A stretch of DNA of 64,000 nucleotides, taken from Amanita rubescens. Taxonomy: Eukaryota > Basidiomycota > Agaricomycetes > Agaricales > Amanitaceae. The notes below the pieces were generated by a model. The model was not told the DNA's origin. It did no database searches and worked only from the letters and a program-made list of their open reading frames with translations. Of this stretch, positions 13,524-26,023 are shown one piece after another. Position 1 is the stretch's first letter; every line of letters starts with the position of its first letter. Where the stretch lies: NCBI GenBank assembly GCA_015039365.1, contig WION01000003.1:1-64000 (forward strand), written 5' to 3'. A program made the translations under genes and the position numbers.

Positions 13524-16504
13524 CTACTCGGAATCATCAGAGTCTACATCCATCGCTGCACCGTCTTCACCACGAATATGTTCAATGCCACCATAAGGGA
13601 CCTTATTCTTTATCCACCGACCCCACAAGACATCAATCCTACAGAGTCCCGAGGCAGGTCGCCGAGGCCAGCAATCCAGCGGAGGCTAGGCCGTTGCCGC
13701 TATTCCATGCCACACGGTGCACACCTACTTGCCATGGCCAAACACCGGTCCCACCAGAGGAAACAGGCTTGGAATTCGCCTTCTTCCCGGATGCCTGAGA
13801 AGCACCAGATCGGTCTTGCATTTCCTGTCGTCAAGGGTATCGTTCAACGACCAATCACAACGACAACGCTGAAACATCACCTGTGGAAGAAAGTGTTCAA
13901 GCATACGAAACTCTCCCGTGTTTCGACTATAGTCCATCTGATAGATTTTATGAACAAAGAACGGCTGTCAGCACAATCGTTAGCGTTAGAGGTGTGTTGG
14001 ATTCAGTTACACGTACAACTGAACCCCCACGTCTTGTCGTTCTCAAGGTGTTGGTCGTGGCACACGTTCCATCCGCTGATCCAGCTGCAAGTTGCGGATG
14101 GTACTCAGAAGCGCTTATGCTCTGCATGATATACATTAATAGACTATTCCTTGACATCAAACTGTCGCAAATTCCTACCCAGACAGGCCCTTGAGGATCC
14201 ATCAGTGTATGGCCGCGCCCGAGCATACTTGGAGAAGCAGAATAAGCCTTGATGATGTTCTCGTGGTCAATCGTGATAGGGCCACCCATGTATGATGAAT
14301 ATGCCATAGAATTGATAACATCTTCCAATGCGCAGTTTTTGGTCCATCGTAATGGACAAATAAAAGAAGTGCGCACCTCGCGTCCGATTCATAACAGATC
14401 CATGCCCTTCCCTAATATCTGTTAAGCATTCTACTCCATCATAGCCCCCACTGGCAATAACTGTCGGATTGTCGTTTCTCAGAACTGCGCCCGATGGAAG
14501 ACATGGCGGGGCTTTGATCCAGCATAAGGCTCGTATCGCACTTTGGTGTATGCTGAGATAATGTGTTGGAAGCAAGTCGGTGACCGTGGCAACGGCTATA
14601 TATCCCGATCAGGGTGACGAAGGCAACTCAGAATTTGGAGTCCTACCCGAGTTACAGGCCTTTGTCAAAGCAGATTCAATATTGTATATTGCAATGACCC
14701 CTATAAAAATTCAAGGATCAAGAATGATCCACATTGGAAGGAAATTACGTACCATTAGTCGTCCCAATTGCTACGACCTCACTATTGGCCCAGTCGAACG
14801 TCAAACAAGACGTTTCTTCTAGTTCGATCCTAAGCAACGGTTGAGGCAGCTTTACTAAGACCACATCCGTTACAGTTCTGCTTCACGAACGAATAGAATA
14901 TTCCCACCGAATACAGGCTGTGAATTATCGTGATTCTGAGGTTTGACATCTGCAGGATCAGGAATAGCGTAAACCGTGAATGATCCGTCTTCGAAGGCGC
15001 CACCGAGTAAACCTAGCTTTCTTGGTCTAATTTGGTCATTGCACTGACATAACGGGAAGTGATGCACATGAATTCCCGTATATTGTGGACAATTAGGCTT
15101 CATGACTCACTGTGTCGTGGGATGGTAACGGGCACCATTTGAGTTCGTAAGCGGGACCAACGTCCAAGCAAATAACCATTTCACATCGAACGATAGGCGT
15201 CTGCTTTGACGTCGCTTCATTGTCTTGGACAGGTTGAGAACCGAATGACCATATCTGTATACATGCGGGAGAAGGACGGGCAACTCGAACTCCAATTTCG
15301 GGAAAATGAGCGCTGGAGGGGAACGGCGCTACTGCGAGATATTGCTTGTATCCGCGGCCTAAGAGTAGAATTAGCATGAGCTAGATTCTGATTTCACAAA
15401 ACCAAACCGACCTTCTCTATCGTCTCCATGAATAGGACACCAGTCAATACCCCATACTGGTGAACCGGCGTTGAATACAATGGAATCGTTCTCCTGAAAC
15501 AGAGTTGCTGGAAACACCAATTTAATACATCTATTTGACGAAATGCGTTGACATACACAATTGCAGAACATCAAACATATTCATATTGTGTTTTTGCTGG
15601 TTTCCGAAGGGACCAAAGTAGCATGGGACGGGTGGCGGTGGCCTAAACTCGCCCTCTTCTGTCGTTGCTGTATGTGTGGGGACATACGGGGCTGCATCTC
15701 TAAAACATGAGCGTTTAGTCGAATCGCAAAAGCCGAGAGAAAGACATACTCCCTAGTCAGCACTCCCCACCCATCCTTCACTCTAACGCTCTGATAAACC
15801 CTCGGCCTTCGTTTTGCTTCGCCAATTCCATCTGAAGGAGTCGGGTCTCTAAACCCTTCCTTATACCACCCTCTGTCCTCCACTAACTCCCATATCGGTC
15901 CTTCAGCTACATTGTACCCCCATGCCTTCTGAACGCGATCGGTTCCCTTAGCACTACTCGTAAAGTTGTTCGTCCATACTACGTGGTTTGGCTCAAACAA
16001 CTTTGGAGGCGATGTGAGCCTCTCGACGCGCGTTGTATCCGTGAACAACGGCACTGCCCTATGTCGATGATGTACGCTTGGTGTTGGGAGCGAGTACTGC
16101 TGCCTTTTGGTTGTCTGTGCGGGACTAGGAGTCACTGAAGGTCTCTGAGAGACCGCTTTCGCTTTACCCTTGCCCTTCTTTGTGCTCGGTGTAGGAGGTG
16201 GGGCTGAGACACCAGTACTACTTGGAACGGGTAGTGCAAGTACAGCAGCAGGATCATATCGCATCGCAGTATTTTCGTCTTCTTCTTCTAGCCCATCGAA
16301 TTTGGCATCCTCGTCTTCGCCAAATTCAGCATCTTCCACAGTTTCTGCTCCAGGTTTGAGCGGTTCAAAGTCACTTCCGCTTTCGACCTCGTCTTCGACG
16401 GTAGGCTTCGAAACTGCAGAGGTACCAGCATCGTCATTGTTGTCGAAACCAGCGAGAGAAGCGTAGTCAGGCTTAGATTTCCTTGGTCGAAGTTGGCGTG
16501 TCAT
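13524..16504 (-). CDS. sfc6: TFIIIC subunit with WD40-type domain (Sfc6/GTF3C2-like)
   Basis: Twelve exons join in phase (16504-15750, 15699-15557, 15507-15412, 15358-15111, 15043-14908, 14854-14753, 14700-14647, 14595-14377, 14321-14179, 14121-14017, 13964-13881, 13824-13524), giving about 794 residues. The N-terminal ~240 residues are acidic and Ser/Pro-rich and open with a basic RPRKSK patch; a beta-propeller-like region follows, with GSPVWGIDWCPIH, LGGAFEDGSFTVYAIPDP, FDWANSEVVAIGTTNG and ASGGYDG. These fit the TFIIIC subunit that helps bind the B box and recruits TFIIIB for tRNA transcription in the nucleus. Near 13656 one extra base shifts the last ~50 codons; in the shifted frame an acidic tail ends DVDSDDSE. 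I assign the subunit from remembered motifs; other WD40 proteins are possible but less likely. Confidence 0.8.
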
Positions 16505-16719
16505 TGAACAGAACGTCGCTTATCTTATCTTATCTCATTGGAATTTTAGTAAGGTACACAAGCCCAAGTACATTAGGTACCGAGTTATATACGTTGACGT
16601 GTTTGACACCTGGTCATACTAGCTTTTGGTTGTATAAATAGCGGAACATAAAGGTATTCGCACGAGAACATAATCGTAAGAAGATAGAAGAACGAAGAAA
16701 TTTCCATACTGTTTACAGG

Positions 16720-17823
16720 TTAAAGGTAATTTTGGTATCCATTGTCATAAAATCTTGTAATGTGGTCTGGAACAGTGTCCGATAGAATGTCGTTTTCGAA
16801 GAGGGGGGTGTGGTAGAGCATGTCGAAAAGCGTCAATGAAAGTTCATCCTTTGCCAAAGGTCCCGAGTTCAGCAAGCTATCGCCTACCGTTGACGGTGCT
16901 ACAGCGCTGTCTACAGGCGCAACGAACGGCTCTGGGATAGCAGGGAAGGTGGTGTAAGCCAACTCGGGTCTGAAGCCGAATTGAGGATCAATACGATCAA
17001 GGAGAGAGAGTGCCGTCGCGTCGCCATCCTACAGCGAGAATGATGAGACTTGCACGATATTTTGGTTACAAATGACGTACCATAGTATCGATCTGAGTAT
17101 AGTTGGCTAGCATCTCCTCCATGGTAATATAACCCATCACAGGTGATGAAGATGATACAGGAGTTGTGCAAGCAGACGCGTCTGGTGTTTCAACATTGTG
17201 TTTCTTGGAGACTTTGCCTGTCTTTCTCTGAGGCGGGGAATACGGCTTGCTAGCCTGAGCACGCTTAGCAGTCGCCGATGCTCCCCGCTTTGTATTTCTG
17301 CAGCCGGGCATATAGGTGTAGTTGGGGTACTTCCGGCGGTGCTCGCGCTTCTCCTCATCCGCTTGTAACCTGTAGGGGTGTTTCTCCTCATCTGACAACT
17401 TGTTCCAAGCCTCGGCAGCGCCTCGGCTAACGAAGTTCTGATGAGGGTGAGCCTCGCGAGCCTTGCAACTTAAGCCAAACTGGGACCGGAAAATGATGAA
17501 TGCGTTCCGGGGACGGGGAATATGCCCTTGCTCTTCTGGTACAGATGATACAGATTCTGAATAGGACTGTTCAGGCACAGTCGCAGGAGGAGTACGAGGA
17601 GAGGTATTCAAGCTCGATGGAGAGCTCGACGGAGATGAATACGGATATACGAGGTCCGGTAGATCAATGGTACCTTCTGTAACAGTAAACAATATTCAGA
17701 ATGCGTGAAAATGCGTGACAGAGCAGAAAAAAGCCTACCCTCAAATGCCATAGGAGGATAAATATCTATGCCACCGAGATCGTATAAAGAGCTCGAGGCC
17801 GCTTGAATGTAAGGGAAGTGCAT
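16720..17823 (-). CDS. HMG-box transcription factor
   Basis: Three exons (17823-17739, 17676-17081, 17028-16720) give 329 residues. Residues ~85-155 form an HMG box of the MATA/SOX sequence-specific type: IPRPRNAFIIFRSQF, then AAEAWNKLSDEEKHPY and KREHRRKYPNYTY. A basic, Ser-rich stretch follows. The N-terminus is Ser/Pro-rich and the C-terminal ~100 residues are acidic and hydrophobic, possibly an activation region. Such proteins bend DNA and control mating or development in mushrooms; a specific role cannot be read from the sequence. The start at 17823 is the first ATG in frame and the exon 1 donor (GTAGGC) joins in phase. Confidence 0.88.
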
Positions 17824-18059
17824 TGTGAGATGTGAGGGCGGGAAGAAAGAGAAGAACTTGGACTTTCAAAGCGGAAAATCGCCGCCTTTTATGCGCCTCA
17901 CGGGCCACGAAAACCGGTGCATCGAATGTCGAGGCCCATCGCGCATCTAACACAACTAGCGCATCGTGTCGTTCGGCTATCTCTTGGGCGCCAAAATTAG
18001 CTTGTCCGGCTTCACAACAAGACCAGAAATGGCTAGCCGGAAAGATCCCGCGCCCCTGA

Positions 18060-18235
18060 TCTCTTCACAGTTACGCTTTCTGGACGGTGGTGATTATAGC
18101 GGGCGGTATCCCACGCCCCATTTCTTCACAGTTGCAGTTTTCGGATTCGTGTGATTATAGCGCGCACTATCCCACGAAAACTGTTCTTCACATTGCAGTT
18201 GTTGGGCAAAGCGTGATTATAACAAGTAAAATGGT
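18060..18235. repeat. Imperfect tandem repeat, ~58 base unit, three copies
   Basis: The pattern TTCACAGTT...GTGATTATAGCG...TATCCCACG recurs three times, the last copy degenerate. The shared GTGATTATA core is spaced roughly 58-70 bases apart. Confidence 0.7.
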
Positions 18236-18884
18236 CATTTATTCATGTTCACACGAGGCGAACATGTGCCTGATACAGGTCCGTACTTCCACAGCTCTGA
18301 AGTAGATGCGAAGTCAGGTGCTGCGGTGAATGCTTATATTAGAAATTAGCCATTGACAGAAGAACGCACGGGATTGACAGATTACGCCCGGTGTTAAGCC
18401 ACCAAATGTGGCGTTAGTATGGCTAGCGTCTGAGCATCACCGTTCCGCCAGGCCTGCGTTCGAACAGCATGAAGGAAACATCTTTTTGATCAGCTGAAGA
18501 GCTTTCGACTCTAACAGCATTGTCAGTGGGAGGAGCATTTGTTAAAATAGCATGTGCTGCTCACAGGATTCGTAAAATTTTGGCCGATTTTATACAAAGG
18601 TCGAATTTAACAGAGTATAGTTGATAAGAGCACGAACTTACGCCCGCAGGTCAGTCAAGCTGTGCTTGCCTCCCGAGTACGTGACTGTTCGGAATAGAGC
18701 TTGCGATTATTTGGTGAGTTGGCATGGCGATGGGTCATAATATCACAGTTGTGCGACCATTCGCTCTCCGCTGTGAGAGACAAGCTGGAAGTAAGTGAAC
18801 GAGGCTAGTTATTCCGTTCTGAATAGCGAATCAAACCCTAGGACAAAATGAAACTCTTCTCACATAGGCTTGGCCAGAATGCTT

Positions 18885-19061
18885 GAGTATCTAATGAGGG
18901 AGAGGGAAAGTATTGAAAGCGTTTCGATATTGACTCAGGTCGAAGCAAGCTACTTCCAATGTCTACAGGCTGTGAGTGTCTAATGAAGGGGAGGGAAAGT
19001 ATTGAAAGCGTTCGCTATTGACACAAGTCGAGGCAAGCTACTTCCAATGTCTACGGGCCAG
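18885..19061. repeat. Tandem duplication, 89 base unit, two copies
   Basis: The unit beginning GAGTRTCTAATGA and ending CTTCCAATGTCTAC occurs at about 18885 and 18974 with scattered differences. No coding function seen. Confidence 0.8.
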
Positions 19062-20204
19062 GAGGAAATGGTGTGAATTTTGACTCAGGCCACGCTCATA
19101 GTTCATCATAGCACCTTTTCTCCGCCCAACAATTGGAGAATAGATTCTGCGTTGGTTTCATTAATCTCTGGAACATGGCGATGGCCGCGGATTCTCGTCG
19201 GAAGGTCCCGAAGCAAAGTTCAACTATTCATTTCCACCATAGAAGCAGGTGTAAGGCGTTTCCCAGGGACGCTGAAGCAATCGAGTTCAGGTGGATTGGT
19301 TCTAGTGACCAGTGACCTAGTAACGGGCTTATCGACGTCACGATAAACGAGGATAGGTGTTTGTTGCGCCTTTTGTGGAAAGTGTATTCGCTTTTCGAGG
19401 CAAATCTTGATACTCTACGGAAAGCACCGTGGATTCCAATTCTTCCTGAGGAAAGTGTAAGCTTAAAACCGTAAGCGGGACACCTTTTAGATGGTTATCT
19501 CTTAGAAACAGTATTTGACTCGCACGTACGCCCCGTGCCGAGCGGCCGAGCTGGTGCGAATGGAGAAAACGTTACCTAAAATTAACATAAGTTTCTCTTT
19601 CCTTCTGAATTTAGGCGAAGATAACGTACTGTGTGATATGGTTTATACAAACTTTGCCGTTACTCCAGGATAATAGGGCCATCAGTGGAGAGCTTCGTCG
19701 GAAAGGTACTGATGAGAATCTTGTACATACCACAGCAAAAGTGTAGACCCCCAGAAACATTATTGAACACACATAAAGCACACAATAACATTTCGCAAAA
19801 GAACATATGAACACAAGAAAATATTAGAATAACACATCAATCAGGTGCCCCGGTTTGCGCCTGTTTCCCATCTTGACTCTCAAAGATCGAGAGCCATCTG
19901 AAGGAAATGGAGGATACCGAATGACCCTGGACCCTGACAAAAAAGGAGAGGAAAAAGAAGGAAAAAAGAAGCCCAAGTAATGGGTGTCAAGACATGCACC
20001 CACTTCCATTGCCTGTAGCACATGATGAATTGGGGGGATATCGTGGCACCGTATAAAAGTAAAGGAAGCCTAATAAAAAGGAAGCAAAAGACGAAAAACA
20101 AACAAACATTCTTTTATTTCTTTCTTCACGCGTCAGAATTGCAAGATTCTTCTTCAGACGTCGCTCCAGATGTCTCTCCTTCAGATATCTCTGAACCAAC
20201 TGGA

Positions 20205-21444
20205 TCAGTTTGGCAGAGCAATGCTCCTGGCCATCCACGGACCATTGAACGGTGCATAGCGATTACCAATGCGTTGGCGCATGCCGAGCACTTTCGTCAA
20301 CTCTTGGAAGGCCTCGCAGTCATCGCGTCGCGGTACCTCGAGGCATGAATTGAGCGGATGCAAGATCCGAGCAAAGTGAGGAGAGGGTGCGTCGTAGGTC
20401 AGAGATCGGGCGTCAAACTCCATCAGAGTTGGAACATCTTTGAGGCGTACGAATACGTCAGCCCAGATCCCTGTGATCAAGCGGACCTCAGAAAGCTGAA
20501 GATATTTGACAGCGTTGGGGGGTGAGCATATCGCGACGAGAGTTTCAGTGCGGCAGCGAACGCGGGAGAGATCGATGCTTTCGAGCCGCCGTAAGGTTGG
20601 GATGGAGGAATTATCAAGATCCAAAACGTTGTTGCAGTGGATTTTGAGCGACCGCAAGTTCGTGGCGAGGCCAATAAGGGTCCAGAATCGGTCCTGGTAT
20701 TGCAGGTCCGGGTAACTGTGACGCTGTGAAGGCGAGGCGCCTGGGGACACCTGCGCATTTCGGCCCTTCACGGTCACAGAGAGGCGCTCGATCCGGGAGA
20801 AGATTCCGGAGAATTGCTCGAGAATGTTCTGCCCTGTGAACGACTCGAAAAAGCCCTCCAGAACGGGAAAGTCGAGTTCGAGGGCCTTTAGGCTCGTGGG
20901 TGAGGCGCTAAAGAGCGCGCTGTAGATGGCCTTTACAAAAGAGCGTCTTAAGGATAGTACTGTATGGTTGTTCCTGAATTGTCTGTCGGCGCCCAAGAAT
21001 ACAGCCCCGTCGATGCGAATCGTGCTGAGGTTGCGAAATTTGCCAAAACAGACGGGGAGTGCATGAGAGAAGCGAGCGCATTGGGACCACTGATCGTCGA
21101 CGCTGGTGCTAAGGATTGGTCGTATAACCAACATCTTGACGTATGCGGCGATTTCGCTGTTGTTGACAATGCTCATAAAGACCTGGATGTCGGCTCGCCT
21201 TGAGCTTGCAGGAAAGAAGGCAATGCATTCGAAGACGAAGGGAGTGGCTGCCTTACAGAATGCCTTGTTCACGAGCCTGAGGGTCTTCAACCCTCCGCCA
21301 TCGTGGTACCTCGCGGGCGCATTTTGGGACACGTGTAATACGATCTGCGGCCGATCAAACATTGGCAAAGTTTTCAGAAAGACATGAGCGACTACTCACC
21401 CTCTGGATGATGGCGTCGGACAGAGAGCAGGGTTTGGGACTCAT
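20205..21444 (-). CDS. F-box/LRR-like protein
   Basis: Two exons (21444-21400 and 21344-20205, GTGAGT donor and CCGCAG acceptor) give 394 residues. The N-terminus reads LSDAIIQRIVLHVSQ, a weak F-box-like helix, then RLVNKAFCKAATPFVFECIAF, which matches the segment after the F-box in many agaricomycete proteins. The rest shows irregular leucine-rich repeats such as LKALELDFP, LRSLKIHCNN and LRRLESIDLSRV. These suggest a substrate-binding solenoid of an SCF ubiquitin ligase. The F-box itself is degenerate, so Skp1 binding is uncertain. Start chosen at 21444 because the later ATG (21368) lies inside the intron. Confidence 0.78.
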
Positions 21445-21978
21445 GCTAGTGAGTACCCGAAGTGTATGGCGGAGGAGCTGATAGGGGAACCGTAGTAGGA
21501 CTGTATGGCCGTTATATAAGGTTCCTGCTCTGGCGTGCTAATAATGTACATGTATACTCCGCCAGGCGCTGTGAGCGCGATTCATATCACAACATCAGCT
21601 AGGCGCTCGTTAATGGCGCCCACACTACATTCAATTCGATCCGAGATCTGGAAAATGTGAAGAGGAACCCGGAATCACGTCACGATTTACACGTGTTATC
21701 TGACACTTGGGCGCCTAAGCGCGCATGTTTAACGTCAATCAAATTGTGCTTCATTCTAGGATGTGCGTATTGTATTCACATGGAGATACAGCTGACAGTA
21801 AGAACGCAGCAAAAATTATATGCATCACGACTGCTATGTGTAACGATTGTCCTTATAATTACTATTAGTCCGATGAATTGAAATGTTCCAATAAGGAAAG
21901 TGCTATATAACCCTTAAACCTAGCGGAAAGGCGTTAATAAGAGAAGATCATTAACCACGGGTTGAGAACAATCTAGAA
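21445..21978. other. Intergenic
   Basis: No gene seen. Contains the F-box gene promoter and the 3' region of the glycosyltransferase gene. Confidence 0.5.
21511..21519 (-). promoter_or_regulatory. TATA-like element upstream of F-box gene
   Basis: TTATATAA lies about 70 bases before the start codon on the minus strand. It is palindromic, so orientation is set only by the gene. Confidence 0.4.
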
Positions 21979-24900
21979 TTAGGCGTCAATTACGTGGAAG
22001 CATTCCGAGGAAATGAAACGTACGGGGAAAAGAATGGAGCACCCTAACACTAGCGCCAGGGGTATGATCAGTGCCCATTCGAATCCAGGTATTTGCCACA
22101 CATATGGCACGATGTTAGTTGTAAAGACAACCATCATGGCGATAATGGCAAAGCAGATAATGAATGACAGTTTAAATCGGTTCCATATGCGGGGGACTAG
22201 TGGGAAACGTGTCAGTTTCGTAGCGCCCACTAAGATCTCACGGGAGGCTAACCTTCGAGCCAGAAAGTTGAACGCTTGACTTCTTTCCCCGTTGAGCCCC
22301 ACGTCCTGATATAACGTTAGTGTAATGTAGATGGAAAGGACACGAGGACATACATATCGTAAGAAAACAAGTGTGCCAGGATGGCAGTTGATAAATGAAT
22401 ACTTAACCCTCCGAAGAAGAACACGCTACGGAAGGTTGATCATTCTTGTCAATCAATAAGGGGGTATATAACGTACAAGAATGGTATCCATCGGACATTT
22501 TCAAACGTTGCGCCCAGCAGACTTCGGTGACCCAATCGGTATTCCAGAAGTGTGTATCCAAGGTTTCCTATGGCAGGAAACACAACAACGCAAGCAAGCA
22601 AGATTTCAAAGCTGTGCAAATAGAATTGGTCGATATCCGGACCAATTCCAAGGAGAAGGTAGTTCGTGAGGGAGCCAAGGATTGCGGCCGCAATACCATC
22701 TGGTGAGATCATTGATTTAGCGCTCAACGTCACAAATAACGCGGTTCCTTACAGTATGAGAACATATCTGTCCAAGAGGCGCGGGCGTTAATCCATGTAT
22801 ATCATGTGAGAAAAAAATTCACGAACAGGACATCATTCCGATCTTATAGTGTACTGGGGCACGGGACCAGACAAATCCTCTTAGCTGTTTGCTTATAGGT
22901 CCATGACGCCACCACTTGATCATCGGGTTGAAAATAATTTCGTTGCATCCTGAAACATCGATCAAAACTGACCCTCGCTTGTCACGGAGATCTTACCATA
23001 GGCGTATTTTTGCCACCTTGCCAGTTCATCATCCACTGTTAGTGACACTCCCTCCTTGAATTCTCCCTTTGAGTATGTTGCCCACCGCAGAGTGTAGCGG
23101 TTCAAGAGTAGTCGAAGGGCCATGTCAAAGTCTTCCGATACGTTTGCCTCTGACCATATCTTCCTCTTTTCGTCTGCAGGGTCTATGAACGACGCATCTT
23201 GCATTGCCGACCAACGTAAAAATGCGTTGTGCCCAACGAAGGGCGCAACTTCACCGTTAGCGCATCCGAGTGAGATACACCTATTGATTCGGCGAGTGAA
23301 GTGCGTAATTCCATTTTCGAAGTAATGATTGGCAACCTGCATGACGTCTTTTCTATGGTTCAGTACAATGCCGGGGCCACGAGAATAATGAAACATCTGA
23401 CCTGATTCGTGCTGAATAATGGCCAGTTCGGGTGAGGCGTACATCTCCCGTGCGGCATCTCTGAAGCAGTCCTATCCTCAACGTTAGAATTTCGCATCGG
23501 CAGGGTTGGGAGCTTCCACTCACTTCCGGAACAACGGTATCCGAGTCGATGATAAGAATGATCTCTCCCACTCGGAGAGACTTGCCGTTGGAGCACCATG
23601 GTTTCCACTTTTTCCCAGTCTCTTCAAAGATCTCATTAGCAGCCATCTCCATGGCACGGTCTTCAAGACACTCGTCTAACGTATCCTGGGCACCCTCTGC
23701 GATTAATTGAGCAAGGAACTTCTCGAGCCTGATGGAAAGAGCCAGCCCGTAATTCATGCTGTTCGGTCCGTCAGTATCTCGCAGATCGGGGGTTGACATA
23801 ACACGTACTTGCTAGCTTTTTTGAATTTACCCGCTCGTTTGAAGCCATCGGGAGCAGATGAATGACCAGGGCGTGCCACCCAACCAATATTATGGTTCGC
23901 ATAGAAGTCCATACGTTCTTGTTGGTCATGTTCTGGGATAGATTGCATCCCATCATCACAGATGAATATCGCCGATGTTCCGCCTAACGTCCGCTTTTAA
24001 TTAGAGACCAATTTCGGAAAGGATCTCCTGGAACTTACCTTGTCTAGCATAAGTTTTCATTGCCTTCTTGACAGATAAAACGGATGGCGCGCTGTTCAGA
24101 GAGGGTTAGAACAAGTCGGGATGTGCTTGGAACCAAACGTACATCGTGAGTTCAAGGCTTTCCTTGTACACTGGCATCTGGATCGTAATATGGGGTAGAC
24201 TGTTATCCACTTCTGGATTGGGAGCTGGCTTTTTGGCTGAATAGTACATCGAATTTTCATGATATTGCGCAACGGGACCAAGACTACGGAATCGATGTGA
24301 ATATGATTGGGTAGAGAATGATAGAACTAACACGAGTGATAGGTTGCCAACAAGTTGGAGGCAAAAAAACTACGTGAATCAATCAGTCGCGCGCACAGAG
24401 GAAGATTTGAATGCAAACTTACGACAGATATGCAAAAAATGATCGGTAAGGTTGCGACGAGAACAAAACGCATAGGACTTTTATCTAAAGCGAACTCCCC
24501 CAACAGGGTTCCAACACCGCTCAGACAAAAGTCTATTCATATGAGCGGATGCTTCTACAGGAGTAAAGTGATCCACTTACAAAGAGATAAACCTGCTCCA
24601 CAGCCCGCATAGAAAGGACCGAACAGCATTATTTTTCTCTCGCCTTCTTGACCATTAGGCCCTTTCTCTGTGTCGGGTGCATCGACGTTCTGAGGTTGCA
24701 GGCGCCAGCTCCACCAGGTGCTCTTTTTATTCCGCTTCTCTAGAATTTCCTTTGTCTTCTCGGTCATTTGGGGCTCCTGATCCTCCTGCGATCCAGACGG
24801 GTCTTTCTCATTGAGCTCGTTTGTACTTGCAGAGGGGGCGGATGGTGTACTAGTAAATATGCCGTTAAGTGACGTGGTGGACATCGAAGCCTGTTGCGCC

Positions 24901-25511
24901 AAGCTTATTGGCCGAGTGCGCCAAATGTGCTTGATCAATTTTTCCTCAAAGTCTTCGTAAAGAGGAATAATTTGCTCAAGACTGTAAGCCCAAAGTACCA
25001 GTGAGCGCTCATTACGCTAAACCAGGTTGACCATAAGTAGAGTTCAAGAGGAAAGGTAGTAGTAAAAGACTCACGATAAACGCCGCGCACTGATCCTTCT
25101 CAGCGGAGGGAAGTTGTTCTATAGAATCCAGTATCTGTATGCGCGTCTCCTGGTCGACATACATGGATGTATCCTCAGGACCAACTCTGCCCATAGCAGC
25201 ATGAACAGGGGCATCTTTAATTTTGACTGCCACTACCGGATTCAAGCGACGCACAGCCGCCTCGAAAGGAATGAGAGACGGATTTTCGTACGGGAAGAGG
25301 CGGAAGAAGCCATTTTCCACGCGCAAAGCGACACCTGTAGAGACAATTTCATCTGTGGGCATGAACCAATTGTCCTGCTGCGTTACGCTATCTGCATGAG
25401 GTGCATATAGTGAACATGGGAAGTATGTGAGAGAGTTCAACACGTACAAATCTTGTGCAGCCAGCCATCCCAGAGGTCATAGTCACTGTTCTGGATGACA
25501 ACAGAACTCAT
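21979..25511 (-). CDS. Membrane glycosyltransferase, family 2
   Basis: About 15 exons join in phase with no frame break. N-terminal region: NWFMPTDEIVSTGVALRV, then a Ser/Gln-rich linker. Two hydrophobic segments precede the catalytic part, which has FICDDG, IDSDTVVPE (DxD-type nucleotide-sugar site), FVGHNAFLRW (acceptor region), VSEDFDMALRL (catalytic ED) and ELARWQKYAYG in the position of the QxxRW motif. At least four C-terminal membrane segments follow. This is the layout of processive polysaccharide synthases (cellulose, hyaluronan and chitin type); the product is not predictable from sequence. Exon 11 (22753-22767) is only 15 bases. Start 25511 gives an N-terminus typical of this fungal family as I remember it; a TATAAAGA box lies about 75 bases upstream (25581-25588). 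Confidence 0.85.
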
Positions 25512-26023
25512 GGTGGGAGGAGTTTAGGAGTGCGAGAGGAACAAGGATGATGCCGGAAGGGCATGTTAACCCGTAGGAAATCTTTATACGGGAATGCGGA
25601 CAGCGATGTTGGGTGAACCGCTTGAGATACGTCCATCAGTCACAACGTGACACCGCATGCACCCTCATTTGGTAATTCTCATATTGATTCTCGGGGGCGA
25701 ACAACACGATCTGCAAGGTCAGGAACAATTCAGGAACCATTGTTCACTAGTCAACGTATTTTGCATAGCTCAATGCCTCTTCGCGGTCGGTCTAGATTGT
25801 TCCGAACGCTAGTTATCATCGCCCCTTACCCAACCCCGAGGCACCATATCACCGTTCTGGGCAGGATGGCACAGGTCAACATTGCCCGCAAAGCACCTGA
25901 TAGGGAAGTAGCGGTGGAGTGACAGATGTGATCCCATTCACACCTCACGCCGCTGTGGACTCGTTTTCACCTTAAGAATAACAATGTAGTTGATCGTCGT
26001 TCGTCTGTCCCTACCATCCCGCA
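25512..26023. other. Divergent promoter region, GT2 (-) and GH16 (+)
   Basis: About 510 bases between two start codons facing away from each other. Both neighbours are predicted cell-surface polysaccharide enzymes, so shared control is possible. TATAAAGA on the minus strand (25581-25588) suits the GT2 gene. Confidence 0.45.

Larger units (their letters stand above)
17824..20204. other. Intergenic with two minisatellite-like repeats
   Basis: About 2.4 kb without an accepted gene. It holds two tandem duplications listed separately. The last part (~19.6-20.2 kb) is A-rich on the plus strand and probably contains the 3' UTR of the F-box gene to the right. Confidence 0.45.

Noticed and set aside
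18395..18490. Sequence with GTTCGAAC followed by a T-run, resembling a tRNA end
   Set aside because: No 5' acceptor complement or anticodon arm was found.
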